NCBI GenBank assembly: GCA_963753955.1
Contig: CAVWEM010000007.1
Span: 1-64,000, forward strand
Direction of reading: 5' to 3'
Length of the DNA stretch: 64,000 nucleotides
Source: Methylumidiphilus sp963753955
GTDB taxonomy: Bacteria > Pseudomonadota > Gammaproteobacteria > Methylococcales > Methylococcaceae
This document shows positions 54,842-63,715 of this stretch, one piece after another. The notes under the pieces were generated by a model. That model was not told the origin of the DNA. It was given only the letters and a program-made list of their open reading frames with translations, and searched no databases. Made by a program: the position numbers and the translations under genes. The stretch's first letter is position 1, and each line of letters starts with the position of its first letter.

Positions 54842-55342
54842 ATGAAGATATTAAAAATCCTAAAGCACGAGTTTTTCCTAGTCCTTCCTCCGACGATTTT
54901 CTTCCTTATTGCCTTCACCCTGATGCTGGCGACGCAAAGGCTGATACTTAGGCAATATGGCATCCCGCTAATGGGGTTCGGCGGGGCGGTGATCGGCGCT
55001 TTGATAGTCGGGAAAGTAGTGCTGGTCGTGGACAAGCTGCCTTTTGTCAACAAATTCCCCGACAAGCCCCTGCTGTACAACACGCTGTGGAAAACCTTCA
55101 TCTATTTTTTCGCCGTCATGCTGTTCCGCTACCTGGAGCATGGCATTCCGCTGCTGTGGAAATATCGGGATTTCATGGAGGCCAACCGCAGCCTAATCAA
55201 TGAGATTGTCTGGCCGCATTTCTGGTTGATCCATATGTGGCTAGTGGTGCTTTTCTTCGTCTACTGCGCCATGCGGGAATTGGTCAGAGTCATTGGCAGG
55301 GAAAAAGTCGTCCAGATGTTCATCGGCGGAGCGCAACCGTGA
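54842..55342 (+). CDS. multi-helix membrane protein of unknown function
   Basis: A 166-residue protein with four hydrophobic helices (FFLVLPPTIFFLIAFTLML, PLMGFGGAVIGALIVGKVVL, TLWKTFIYFFAVMLFRYLE, FWLIHMWLVVLFFVYCAMRE). RLILRQYGIPLMGFG and the FVNKFPDKPLLYNTLWKT loop look conserved but I do not recognise the family. ATG at 54842. Confidence 0.65.
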   Translation: MKILKILKHEFFLVLPPTIFFLIAFTLMLATQRLILRQYGIPLMGFGGAVIGALIVGKVVLVVDKLPFVNKFPDKPLLYNTLWKTFIYFFAVMLFRYLEHGIPLLWKYRDFMEANRSLINEIVWPHFWLIHMWLVVLFFVYCAMRELVRVIGREKVVQMFIGGAQP

Positions 55343-55412
55343 AACCCATAAACGGGAATCTAGGGTAAAATGCACTTTTTTCAATAATGACACCCCATAG
55401 AGGAATACTCGC

Positions 55413-56189
55413 TTGACAACTCAACGACTCAAAACAATCATCGCCTTGGCCCTGCTGTCCAGCCTGGCAGGCTGCTCGGCCGTACAATCGACGAGCAATA
55501 GCGCTAAAGCCGAGACGGTGAAGGCCGCTCCCGACGCCGGCTTCATCGAGCATCCCGCCCTGCAAGCCAAGCGGGCGGATCTGCCGTTCCAGAAAGTCTG
55601 GATCAAGTCCGGATTCGACAAGAGTGCCTACCAGGAGCTGGTGGTCGCCCCGGTGAACACGCAGTACATGATGGAGATGGATTGGCTGCACAAGAGCAGT
55701 TCCGCCAACTGGATAGGCGATGTGAAAAAAGACATCGCCGAACTGGCGCGCTACTTCCACCACCAAGTGGTGAAAAATTTCAAGGAAGACCCCAAGCACC
55801 GCTTCCTAGTGCTTGACGATCCCGACCAACACAAGTATCCAGCCTTGCGCATGGAGCTTGCGCTGATCGAGATCGATCCCTCGACACCGGTGCTGCATGC
55901 CCTCTCTTGGGCGGGGCCAATCGGCACCGGCAGCGCCGTCGGCGCGGTCAATCAGCGCCGTGCCGCCTTCGAAGGTCGCTTGCGCGACCTGCAAACCGGC
56001 GAGGTGGTGGCGACCTTCGCCGACCGCGACATGGCGGACATTGGGCCGCTCGACCTGACCCGGCTGACTTGGTACGGCCCCGCAAAGGGCATCATGGACC
56101 GCTGGGCCAAGCAGTTCGTGCAGATCGCCAACCGCGCACCCGGCGAAGCCGTCACCGATCCGACCCCGTACACCTTGAGGCCGTTCTGA
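55413..56189 (+). CDS. DUF3313-like lipoprotein
   Basis: A 258-residue lipoprotein (TTG start, signal and lipobox SSLAGCSAV). VWIKSGFDKSAYQELVVAPV, FKEDPKHRFLVLDDPDQHKY, RMELALIEIDPSTPVLHAL and GRLRDLQTGEVVATFADRDM fit the DUF3313 family of outer-membrane-associated lipoproteins. Its stop overlaps the start of the patatin gene (TGATG), so they are coupled. Confidence 0.7.
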   Translation: MTTQRLKTIIALALLSSLAGCSAVQSTSNSAKAETVKAAPDAGFIEHPALQAKRADLPFQKVWIKSGFDKSAYQELVVAPVNTQYMMEMDWLHKSSSANWIGDVKKDIAELARYFHHQVVKNFKEDPKHRFLVLDDPDQHKYPALRMELALIEIDPSTPVLHALSWAGPIGTGSAVGAVNQRRAAFEGRLRDLQTGEVVATFADRDMADIGPLDLTRLTWYGPAKGIMDRWAKQFVQIANRAPGEAVTDPTPYTLRPF

Positions 56190-57433
56190 TGGGAAACCTA
56201 TCTTTGGTGGGCCGCTTGTTGCCCATTCTGGCCGCAATCCTGCTGTTGCAAGGCTGCGCGAACCCGACCCGGCGCGACGCCGCGCCGCCAAACCTGCAAG
56301 CCACCGCCGAAATACCAGGCATGCCGGGTGTCCGCTACTGCCCGGTGCGCCACCAAGATCTCGAAGCCATGGCCCGTGAGAGCATGGAATCGATTGCCAA
56401 GGAGAAGGCTTGGCTGGAAGCAAGCGGACACCAAGGCCCCCTGCCACCCGCAGTGTTTTTGGCGGTTTCCGGCGGAGGTGACGACGGCGCTTTCGGCGCG
56501 GGCCTGTTGAACGGGTGGACGGCCAGAGGCGACCGGCCCAGATTCAAACTGGTCACCGGGGTCAGCACCGGGGCTTTGATCGCGCCGTTTGCGTTTATGG
56601 GTGCCGACTACGACCCCATCTTGCGCGAGGTGTACACCCAAGTCTCGCCCAAGGACATCGCCGAGCACCGGGGCTTGCTCGCTGCGCTTTACGACGACGC
56701 CATGGCCGATAACAAGCCCTTGGCCGAATTGGTCAATAAACACGTCGACCAGAAGTTTCTCAAAGCCGTCGCCGACGAATACGCCAAGGGGCGCATCTTG
56801 CTGGTGGCGACAACCAACCTCGACATGCGCCTGCCGGTCATTTGGAATCTAACCAAAATCGCCGCCAGCGGCCATCCCGACTCGTTGGCATTGTTCCAAA
56901 AGCTGATGATTGCCTCGGCCTCGATTCCCGGCGCTTTTCCCCCGGCGATGATTGACGTGGAGGCCAGCGGCAGGCAATACCAGGAAATGCATGTGGATGG
57001 CGGGGCGATGACTCAGGTGTTCCTGTATCCACCTGCCATGAGTACAAAAATCCAGGAATTGAACAATAATCAAAGCACGCGGCGGGAACGCAAGCTGTAC
57101 ATCATACGCAACGCCCGGCTCGACACCGATTGGGCACAGGTGGAACGGAAGACCCTGAGCATCGTGCAACGGGCGATTGCCTCCCTGATACAGACCCAGG
57201 GTATCGGCGATCTTTACCGGATCTACGCCACCGCGCAACGAGACGGGCTGGACTACAATCTGGCCTTCATCCCACCCAGCTTCAACGCGCCCCACAAAGA
57301 GGATTTTGACACCGCGTACATGCGCGAATTGTTTGATGTGGGGTATAAGCTGGCGGAGAAAGACTATCCATGGCTGAACTCCCCGCCCAATTTTGCTTCC
57401 CCCACGACGGGTGACCAACAGGAGTCCCAGTGA
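56189..57433 (+). CDS. patatin-like phospholipase lipoprotein
   Basis: A 414-residue lipoprotein (lipobox LLLQGCANP) with a patatin domain: oxyanion glycine loop SGGGDDGAFGAG (about residues 94-105), nucleophile Ser126 in GVSTGALIAPF and the catalytic Asp in MHVDGGAMTQV (about 270). Such enzymes are acyl hydrolases acting on phospholipids; an outer-membrane location is suggested by the lipobox. It lies between a DUF3313 lipoprotein and a beta-barrel, with overlapping ends on both sides. Confidence 0.85.
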   Translation: MGNLSLVGRLLPILAAILLLQGCANPTRRDAAPPNLQATAEIPGMPGVRYCPVRHQDLEAMARESMESIAKEKAWLEASGHQGPLPPAVFLAVSGGGDDGAFGAGLLNGWTARGDRPRFKLVTGVSTGALIAPFAFMGADYDPILREVYTQVSPKDIAEHRGLLAALYDDAMADNKPLAELVNKHVDQKFLKAVADEYAKGRILLVATTNLDMRLPVIWNLTKIAASGHPDSLALFQKLMIASASIPGAFPPAMIDVEASGRQYQEMHVDGGAMTQVFLYPPAMSTKIQELNNNQSTRRERKLYIIRNARLDTDWAQVERKTLSIVQRAIASLIQTQGIGDLYRIYATAQRDGLDYNLAFIPPSFNAPHKEDFDTAYMRELFDVGYKLAEKDYPWLNSPPNFASPTTGDQQESQ

Positions 57434-58272
57434 TGTCAAAAACCATGCGGAATAAAACATCCGCCAGCCTGCTGGCTTTGGTCGCTATGTGCCTGTCTTT
57501 GGCGCAGGCCGACGAGTTTCCCCAGGCGGCACAGGGCAGTCCGGCCAGCCCTTGGGGCTTCAATCTTTCGACTTATCTGTGGATGCCCGGGGTCACTGGT
57601 GATTTCTCGGCAGGCTCACACAATCGCTCGATTGACGCCAATTTCATCGACATAGTCGACAAGTCCAGCCGTGTCCCCTTGGGCTTCATGGGCCGGGCCG
57701 AAGTCCATTGCGAGCGTTTCGGCTTCTACTTGGACGGCAATTATATGAATCTGGATTTCAAGCCGGTGCTTGGAAACATTGGCAGCGGCCTCAGCTCGGA
57801 GCTGGGGGTCATGGATTATGGATTGACGTATCGGATTTTCGGCCCGACGGCGGCGGAGATGCAAAACTGGCGGGACAAGAAAAGCCCAAACCGCCTGGAT
57901 GTTTATGTGGGTGGGCGCACCCTTTGGCTGGACAACAGCGCATCGATCAGCGGCCCATTTGGCTTGGTCAGCCCCGGTTTCTCCAGCAGCAAGTCCTTCA
58001 CCAGTCCCGTGATCGGCGGACGCTTTGCTGTTGACTTCACGGCGAATTGGTTCGCCATGGCGGACGCTAATTTTGGCGGGTTTGGTGTGCAAAACGTGGC
58101 TTTCACCGGTTCGATCTTGGGTGCCTTGGGCTATAAGACCAGCTTCTTTGGCGTACCCGCATCCGTGGAGGCGGGTTACAAGGCCCTGCGTTACAACGTA
58201 GGCCAGGGCGGTCTTGTCTCAGCCAACGCCACGTTGAATGGGCCGTTCATCGGTCTTACCGGATATTGGTGA
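57433..58272 (+). CDS. outer-membrane beta-barrel protein
   Basis: A 279-residue protein with a signal peptide (LLALVAMCLSLAQA). Alternating aromatic strands (WGFNLSTYLWMPGVTGDFSA, FGFYLDGNYMNLDFKP, NWFAMADANFGGFGV) end with ...GLTGYW, a C-terminal aromatic typical of barrels. No cargo can be predicted. The start overlaps the patatin stop. Confidence 0.7.
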   Translation: MSKTMRNKTSASLLALVAMCLSLAQADEFPQAAQGSPASPWGFNLSTYLWMPGVTGDFSAGSHNRSIDANFIDIVDKSSRVPLGFMGRAEVHCERFGFYLDGNYMNLDFKPVLGNIGSGLSSELGVMDYGLTYRIFGPTAAEMQNWRDKKSPNRLDVYVGGRTLWLDNSASISGPFGLVSPGFSSSKSFTSPVIGGRFAVDFTANWFAMADANFGGFGVQNVAFTGSILGALGYKTSFFGVPASVEAGYKALRYNVGQGGLVSANATLNGPFIGLTGYW

Positions 58273-58333
58273 ACGGCTAGGCAAAAGCCTAAAGTAAGCC
58301 GACTTGGTAAAACTTAACAAAGAGAAAAATATT

Positions 58334-58582
58334 ATGAAATCTATCCTGGTGGTGCTGGGTGCGTTTTTTTTAATGCTGTCTGGCGTTTCGGACGCACATG
58401 CCGTCGTCTGTGCGAATGGCGTATATCGGGCGGGTTGTGCAGGGCCTAATGGGGCTGCGGTTGTCAGAAAGCCAGTGGCCGTTGCGCCAAGACCCCCCGT
58501 CGTGGTCGTGCCACCCAGGCCGGTGGTCGTCGCTCCGGCACACCGTTGCCACTATGTGAATGGGGTTAAGGTTTGCAGATAG
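58334..58582 (+). CDS. small proline-rich exported protein
   Basis: An 82-residue protein with a signal peptide (VVLGAFFLMLSGVSDAHA) and a mature part of two Cys-containing ends (VCANGVYRAGCAGPNGA, HRCHYVNGVKVC) joined by a Pro/Val-rich linker (APRPPVVVVPPRPVVVAP). Four Cys could form disulfides. Similar small proteins are common in proteobacteria; function unknown. ATG at 58334 is preferred to 58304. Confidence 0.65.
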   Translation: MKSILVVLGAFFLMLSGVSDAHAVVCANGVYRAGCAGPNGAAVVRKPVAVAPRPPVVVVPPRPVVVAPAHRCHYVNGVKVCR

Positions 58583-58624
58583 GTAAAAATTGTAAAAATT
58601 ATGGACATTTAAGGTGGAGGTGAA

Positions 58625-61003
58625 GTGAGCCCTATGTCCACCCGCCGTGGCCCATGGTTGGCCGCTATTGCCGTTCTGGCGTTCTTGCTCCTGGTGGCGT
58701 TTTATCTGGGATTTACCCGGCGGGATGCGCCGCCGCAAGTGCCCGCGATGCGCTCGTCAACGGCTCCCGCCGCAACGGCCCCGGCGGCGGTGCTGTCCGC
58801 CCCTGAGTATGTAGGCCGGACGGCCTGCGCGGGCTGCCATGCCGAGCAGGACAAGCTTTGGCAAGGCTCGCACCATGACCTGGCCATGCAGGAGGCCAAC
58901 GATAAGACCGTGCTGGGGAATTTCGATGATGTCGAGTTCAAGAAAGACGGCGTGGTCTCCCGCTTCTTCCGCAGCGACGGGCAGTTCATGGTGAACACCG
59001 ACGGGCCGGACGGCAAGCTTACCGATTTCGCGGTCAAATATACCTTCGGCTTCACGCCACTTCAGCAATATCTGTTGGAGCTTCCTGGCGGGCGGCTTCA
59101 GACCCTTTCCATCGCGTGGGACAGTCGGCCCAAAGAGCAGGGCGGGCAGCGCTGGTTCCATCTTTATCCGAATGAGCGCATCGACCACACCGACGAGTTG
59201 CATTGGACAAAACTCTCGCAGAACTGGAACTACATGTGCGCCGAGTGCCATTCGACCAATCTGCAAAAAAACTACGATCAGGCCAGCCATGTTTACAAGA
59301 CCACCTGGTCGGAGATTGACGTGGCCTGCGAAGCCTGCCATGGCCCCGGTTCGCAGCATGTGGCCTTTGAGTGGCAAACCCAGCATAAGGAAACTAAAGC
59401 CCCTCACCCCAACCCTCTCCCGCCGGGCGAGGGGGCTGTCAGCAGTATTGATCCAAAAACCAAGGGCTTGCCCTTCTTGCTGGATGAGCGCAAGGGGATT
59501 CAATGGCCCATAGACCCCGCATCGGGCAATGCGCATCGAAGCGCCCGGCGCGGCACCGACAAGGAAATCCAAACCTGCGCCCGCTGTCATGCGCGGCGGG
59601 CGCAGTTGTTCGGCGACTATCGCCACGGTCAGCCATTCATGGACACCCATCTGCCTTCGCTGTTGCAAGAGAACCTGTACCACGCCGACGGCCAGATTGA
59701 CGGCGAGGTCTACGAATATGGCTCGATCTTGCAAAGCAAGATGGCCCAGGCCGGGGTGACATGCGGCGACTGTCATGAACCCCACAGCCTGAAGCTTCGG
59801 GCGCAGGGCAATGGCGTCTGTCTGCAATGCCATGGGGCGGATAAGTACGACACCGACAAGCACCACTTCCACCGCTTAGGTTCTGCGGGTGCGAACTGTG
59901 TGGACTGCCACATGGCGGTGAAGAATTATATGGTCGTCGATCCTCGCCGCGACCACAGCTTCCGCATCCCGCGCCCCGACCTGTCGGTAAAACTGGGCAC
60001 ACCCAATGCCTGCACCGGGTGCCATGCCGGAAAACCGGCGCGTTGGGCGGCGGATATAGTCCGGCAGTGGTACGGCCACGATCCCAATGGCCACCAAGAC
60101 TATGCCGAAACCTTCCATGCCTCGCGCACCGGTGCCGCCGATGCCGAGGCCAGGTTGCTGGCGCTGCTGGGCGAAAAAAGCCAACCTGCCATCGCCAGGG
60201 CCACGGCGGTGGCGGAACTGGGGCATCGCTTAAGCTCCGATTCGCTGCCTGTTCTGATCGAGGCACTGAATGATGCGGACTCGCGGATACGCGCCGCCGC
60301 CGTCGATGCCCTGGAACCGTTGCCGCTGGAGCAACGCTGGCATCTCTTCCAGCCATTGCTGCGCGATCCTGTGCGGAGTGTGCGGGCGCTGGCGGCGGGC
60401 GCGTTGGCCGGATTCCCCGCCGAGCAGATCCCGCCCAACGAACAGGCGGCTTTCCGCAAGGCGACTCACGAGTATCTTGCCTCGCAACGGCTGAATGCCG
60501 ACGAGCCGGGTGCCCAAGTGAACCTGGGCAATTTCCACGCGGCACGGGGCGAGTCTGCGCAAGCGGAGGCGGCTTACCGGGAGGCGCTGGCGCTCAACCT
60601 GGAATGGGTGCCTGCCTACGTCAATCTTGCCGATCTTTATCGGCAGACAGAGCGTGATTCCGAGGGCGAAACGCTGTTGCGTGAGGGTTTGGCACACCAG
60701 CCCAATTCGGCAGCCCTTTACCACAGCCTGGGGCTATCGCAGGTGCGGCAGAAGAATCTGCCTGCGGCTTTGGACTCCCTCAAACGGGCGGTGGAATTGG
60801 CCCCAAACGATGAGCGTTTTGCCTATGTCTATGCCGTGGCCCTCTCCAGCGCTGGCTGCGTCCGCGAGGCGCGGGCGGTGGTCGCAACGGGGTTGAAACG
60901 TGTGCCGGGCGCTTCGGCCCTGAAGCAACTCCAATCGCAATGGAAAGACCCTCACCACAACCCCTCTCCCAGAGGGAGAGAGGCTTCACATCCTTCTCCC
61001 TAA
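58625..61003 (+). CDS. octaheme c-type cytochrome with HEAT and TPR repeats
   Basis: A 792-residue membrane-anchored protein: N-terminal helix (LAAIAVLAFLLLVAFYLGF), then eight CxxCH heme motifs (CAGCH about 68, CAECH 204, CEACH 234, CARCH 317, CGDCH 379, CLQCH 398, CVDCH 424, CTGCH 462). A HEAT-like segment follows (DADSRIRAAAVDALEPLPLE) and then three or more TPR units from about residue 620. Heme number and layout fit a periplasmic electron carrier or oxidoreductase. An in-frame palindromic repeat sits between hemes 3 and 4 (about 259-271) and another forms the last 15 or so residues. The GTG at 58625 is 5 bases after GGAGG; ATG 58634 is an alternative. Confidence 0.85.
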   Translation: MSPMSTRRGPWLAAIAVLAFLLLVAFYLGFTRRDAPPQVPAMRSSTAPAATAPAAVLSAPEYVGRTACAGCHAEQDKLWQGSHHDLAMQEANDKTVLGNFDDVEFKKDGVVSRFFRSDGQFMVNTDGPDGKLTDFAVKYTFGFTPLQQYLLELPGGRLQTLSIAWDSRPKEQGGQRWFHLYPNERIDHTDELHWTKLSQNWNYMCAECHSTNLQKNYDQASHVYKTTWSEIDVACEACHGPGSQHVAFEWQTQHKETKAPHPNPLPPGEGAVSSIDPKTKGLPFLLDERKGIQWPIDPASGNAHRSARRGTDKEIQTCARCHARRAQLFGDYRHGQPFMDTHLPSLLQENLYHADGQIDGEVYEYGSILQSKMAQAGVTCGDCHEPHSLKLRAQGNGVCLQCHGADKYDTDKHHFHRLGSAGANCVDCHMAVKNYMVVDPRRDHSFRIPRPDLSVKLGTPNACTGCHAGKPARWAADIVRQWYGHDPNGHQDYAETFHASRTGAADAEARLLALLGEKSQPAIARATAVAELGHRLSSDSLPVLIEALNDADSRIRAAAVDALEPLPLEQRWHLFQPLLRDPVRSVRALAAGALAGFPAEQIPPNEQAAFRKATHEYLASQRLNADEPGAQVNLGNFHAARGESAQAEAAYREALALNLEWVPAYVNLADLYRQTERDSEGETLLREGLAHQPNSAALYHSLGLSQVRQKNLPAALDSLKRAVELAPNDERFAYVYAVALSSAGCVREARAVVATGLKRVPGASALKQLQSQWKDPHHNPSPRGREASHPSP
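59401..59436 (+). repeat. CCCTCACCCC palindromic repeat inside the cytochrome gene
   Basis: CCCTCACCCCAACCCTCTCC followed by CGCCGGGCGAGGGGG, the left part and hairpin of the repeat family at 23102 and 47146. It is translated in frame as PHPNPLPPGEG. Confidence 0.8.
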
Positions 61004-61008
61004 AGGGC
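60948..61008 (+). repeat. CCCTCACCAC palindromic repeat at the end of the cytochrome gene
   Basis: CCCTCACCACAACCCCTCTC, then CCAGAGGGAGAGAGGC and CCTTCTCCCTAAAGGG. It supplies the last codons (PHHNPSPRGRE...) and the stop of the cytochrome gene, so the natural C-terminus may have been replaced. Confidence 0.8.
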
Positions 61009-61099
61009 TGGTGGCGGGGACTGGGTTTGCAGGGATCGAAGATCACGCGGATCAGCCCGTGGCCGCAAAGGGCAGGTTCGATCTTACGCTACCCATCCA

Positions 61100-62176
61100 T
61101 CAATTTGTCGGTATCGTCACCACCGGGGCGGCTGCCTTGTCACCGGTTTCGACCAAGGTGAAGATGAACATCAGGAAGGTGAACATCCGCTTGGAGAACA
61201 TGTCCCGGTCATCCAGCCAGAACCACTGTCCCCGATAAGGGATGGCGATGAAGGCATCATCCGGTTTGCCACGGGAACTGTGGATGCGCAAGAAGGGCGG
61301 CAGCGGTTTGCCCTCATGGTTCTCGGTCGGCATCGTCGCATTGACGCGCTTCTCGGCGACATGTTCGGCAGGTACGTCGATGTACGAGGCCAGTTCGATG
61401 AGGACATCGAGAATGGAACGGCTCAACATGGCGATTTCGTGGTCATCCTTTGCTACGGATCCATAGGACACGCTCAACTCCGTCGCCGCTTGATTCAAAC
61501 CGAGCAGTTTACGAATCTCGCGGGAGTTTGCCTTGACCTCCTCATCGGTATCCCCACGAATGATCATCAGGGTCGCCTGCCGATTATCAATTTTGGCGAG
61601 ACGCAGGCCGATGGCATTGCTCATCTGCTGTTGCCTCAGCAGGTCGATCAACCGGTAAAAACCGGGATCGCCCGATTTGGCGCGAGCTTGCCCGCCGCCA
61701 AAATGGTTTTGCAGCCCGTTGATTGAGTGGACCGTCAAGCGCAGTACCATGTCCGCTGGATACCCGGCCTGGATCAGCGAAATGATTGCGCTGGGCGGAA
61801 TTGGGCTCATCAGGCTGCGCGCAAAACGCTCGCCGACCAAGGGGCTATAGGTCACGGTGGGACGATCTATGTAGGTGCCTGCCCCACCCAGCATTTGAGC
61901 AGGATAAACTGCGGAGGGATTGTTGAACCAATTTCCGTTCAGGCTTACGGTGCTTTGCACCTGATATTGAGAAATGATGGAGGCGACATCCAGGAAGACG
62001 GGTGCGTCGCCGTAACGGATTTTCACCAAATTCAATAGCATCTCGTCCTTCCAGGAATCCGAAATCGCCGCCGTGTAGTCGAATCGATCCCGCGAGACCG
62101 AACTTGGCCCCAGACCGCTGCATCCGGTCAGTCCAAAAAACAGCAAAAGACCCAGAAAAAAACTAGACTGTCGCAT
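61100..62176 (-). CDS. lipoprotein of unknown function, paralogue of the gene at 63716
   Basis: A 358-residue lipoprotein (signal LLLFFGLTGCSG). After the lipobox: RDRFDYTAAISDSWKDEMLL, NLVKIRYGDAPVFLDVASII, then VTYSPLVGERFARSLMSPIP, NAIGLRLAKIDNRQATLMII and a C-terminal RGKPDDAFIAIPYRGQWFWL. The family is not one I can name, but DEMLLNLVKIRYGDAP resembles the start of the protein at 63716 (EAMSRQLLVNISNARHHQP). ATG at 62176 gives the clean signal; a longer frame to 62389 is not supported. Convergent with the cytochrome gene. Confidence 0.7.
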   Translation of the reverse strand: MRQSSFFLGLLLFFGLTGCSGLGPSSVSRDRFDYTAAISDSWKDEMLLNLVKIRYGDAPVFLDVASIISQYQVQSTVSLNGNWFNNPSAVYPAQMLGGAGTYIDRPTVTYSPLVGERFARSLMSPIPPSAIISLIQAGYPADMVLRLTVHSINGLQNHFGGGQARAKSGDPGFYRLIDLLRQQQMSNAIGLRLAKIDNRQATLMIIRGDTDEEVKANSREIRKLLGLNQAATELSVSYGSVAKDDHEIAMLSRSILDVLIELASYIDVPAEHVAEKRVNATMPTENHEGKPLPPFLRIHSSRGKPDDAFIAIPYRGQWFWLDDRDMFSKRMFTFLMFIFTLVETGDKAAAPVVTIPTN

Positions 62177-62277
62177 AGTCGTACCCTCATTGATAAGCCA
62201 CCCATTGCAGTCTATACGATGGGTAAAGGCTTGTCCTATCGCTTGCATGAAAGACGGTTCCGAAGGAGGCCCATCAT

Positions 62278-63696
62278 ATGGCAACAAAACAGAAAGATTC
62301 CAAGAAAACAGCGTCTGAAGTCGGAACAGCCAAAGCTCAGAATCCGGAGTTTCGTTCGCGGGAAGACTTATTAAGCCAAGGCAAGGCACTGCGCGATAGC
62401 GTGTCGCGTAAAAGCCATGCCGACTGGAAACCCTCGCCCAAGCGGCGCGACCCCATCGAAGTCCTGGAAGAGTCCAATCGGGATCGCGTGCCCGAGTTGG
62501 TTCCGATCCGCTACGGGCGCATGTTGCGCAGTCCGTTCACCTTCCTGCGCGGCTCCGCCGGGCTGATGGCTTGCGACCTGTCCACCACTCCGACCACTCG
62601 GCTTCGGGTGCAGGCCTGCGGGGACTGCCATCTGCTGAATTTTGGCCTGTTTGCCACCCCCGAGCGCAATCTGGTCTTCGACATCAATGACTTCGACGAG
62701 ACCTTGCCCGCGCCCTGGGAGTGGGATGTCAAGCGCCTTGCGGTCAGCTTTGCCGTGGCCGCCCGAGCCAATGCTTACTCCGATGATGACGCCCGTGCCG
62801 CCGCCATCGAGTGCGTAACGGCTTACCGGGAACGCCTGCGTGGATATTCCAACAAGAGTCCGTTGGAAGTCTGGTATGACCGGCTGGATGCGCAAACCCT
62901 GATCGACACGGCACCTGATGCCAAGGCGAGAAAGAGGCGTGAAGAAATAACCGCGAAGGCCCGCCAGCGCATCGGCGAATTTCTCTTTCCCAAGATCAGC
63001 GCCGAGATCGGCGGGCGCCGCCGCCTGATCGACCAACCTCCGATACTTTTCCATGTGACCGATGAGGATCAGGAGGCGCGGATTCACGAAGCCCTTGAAG
63101 CCTATCGGGAATCGCTGCCCGACGAGCGCCGAGTGCTGTTTGATCGTTACCGCCTGGAAGACTTTGCGGCAAAAGTGGTCGGCATCGGCAGTGTCGGCAC
63201 ACGCTGTTTCATCGGACTGTTTTTCTCTCCGGAAAATCATCCGCTGCTGCTGCAATTTAAGGAAGCCTGCCCTTCGGTGCTGGAGCCTTACGCGGGGAAG
63301 AGTGTTTATGAGAATCACGGGCAGCGCATCGTTATGGGGCAACGGCTGATGCAGTCTTCCAGCGACATATTCTTGGGTTGGATGCGGGGTCGGCGTGGCT
63401 ACTATTTTTTTGGGCGTCAGTTGCGGGACATGAAGTTTTCCATCGCGATAGAAGATGTCTCGGTCGTGCAATTGAAGCGTTATGCGGAAATGTGCGGCTG
63501 GACGTTGGCCCGCGCCCACGCCAAGTCCGGGGATGCGGCGGCCATCAGCGGCTATCTGGGCAAATCGGATGTGTTCGATCAGGCGATTGGCGAGTTCGCG
63601 CTGGCCTATGCGGATCAGACCGAGCGTGACCATGCGGCCTTGGTGGCGGCGGTGAAAGTCGGCCGCGTCGAAGCGCTGGTGGAAGAGAATTTGTGA
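62278..63696 (+). CDS. DUF2252 family protein
   Basis: A 472-residue protein. CGDCHLLNFGLFATPERNLV (about residues 113-132) and DINDFDETLPAPWEWDVKRL (about 138-157) are the DUF2252 signatures and resemble the active-site loops of aminoglycoside phosphotransferase-like kinases (HxxN and DFD). RKSHADWKPSPKRRDPIEVL marks the N-terminus. No substrate is known. GAAGGAGG precedes ATG 62278. It is divergent from the lipoprotein at 61100 and followed by its paralogue. Confidence 0.85.
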   Translation: MATKQKDSKKTASEVGTAKAQNPEFRSREDLLSQGKALRDSVSRKSHADWKPSPKRRDPIEVLEESNRDRVPELVPIRYGRMLRSPFTFLRGSAGLMACDLSTTPTTRLRVQACGDCHLLNFGLFATPERNLVFDINDFDETLPAPWEWDVKRLAVSFAVAARANAYSDDDARAAAIECVTAYRERLRGYSNKSPLEVWYDRLDAQTLIDTAPDAKARKRREEITAKARQRIGEFLFPKISAEIGGRRRLIDQPPILFHVTDEDQEARIHEALEAYRESLPDERRVLFDRYRLEDFAAKVVGIGSVGTRCFIGLFFSPENHPLLLQFKEACPSVLEPYAGKSVYENHGQRIVMGQRLMQSSSDIFLGWMRGRRGYYFFGRQLRDMKFSIAIEDVSVVQLKRYAEMCGWTLARAHAKSGDAAAISGYLGKSDVFDQAIGEFALAYADQTERDHAALVAAVKVGRVEALVEENL

Positions 63697-63715
63697 GCTA
63701 TGGGGAAACTTTGAC

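Noticed and set aside
58757..59872. 371-codon open frame on the minus strand
   Set aside because: Opposite the heme motifs of the cytochrome gene; no independent support.
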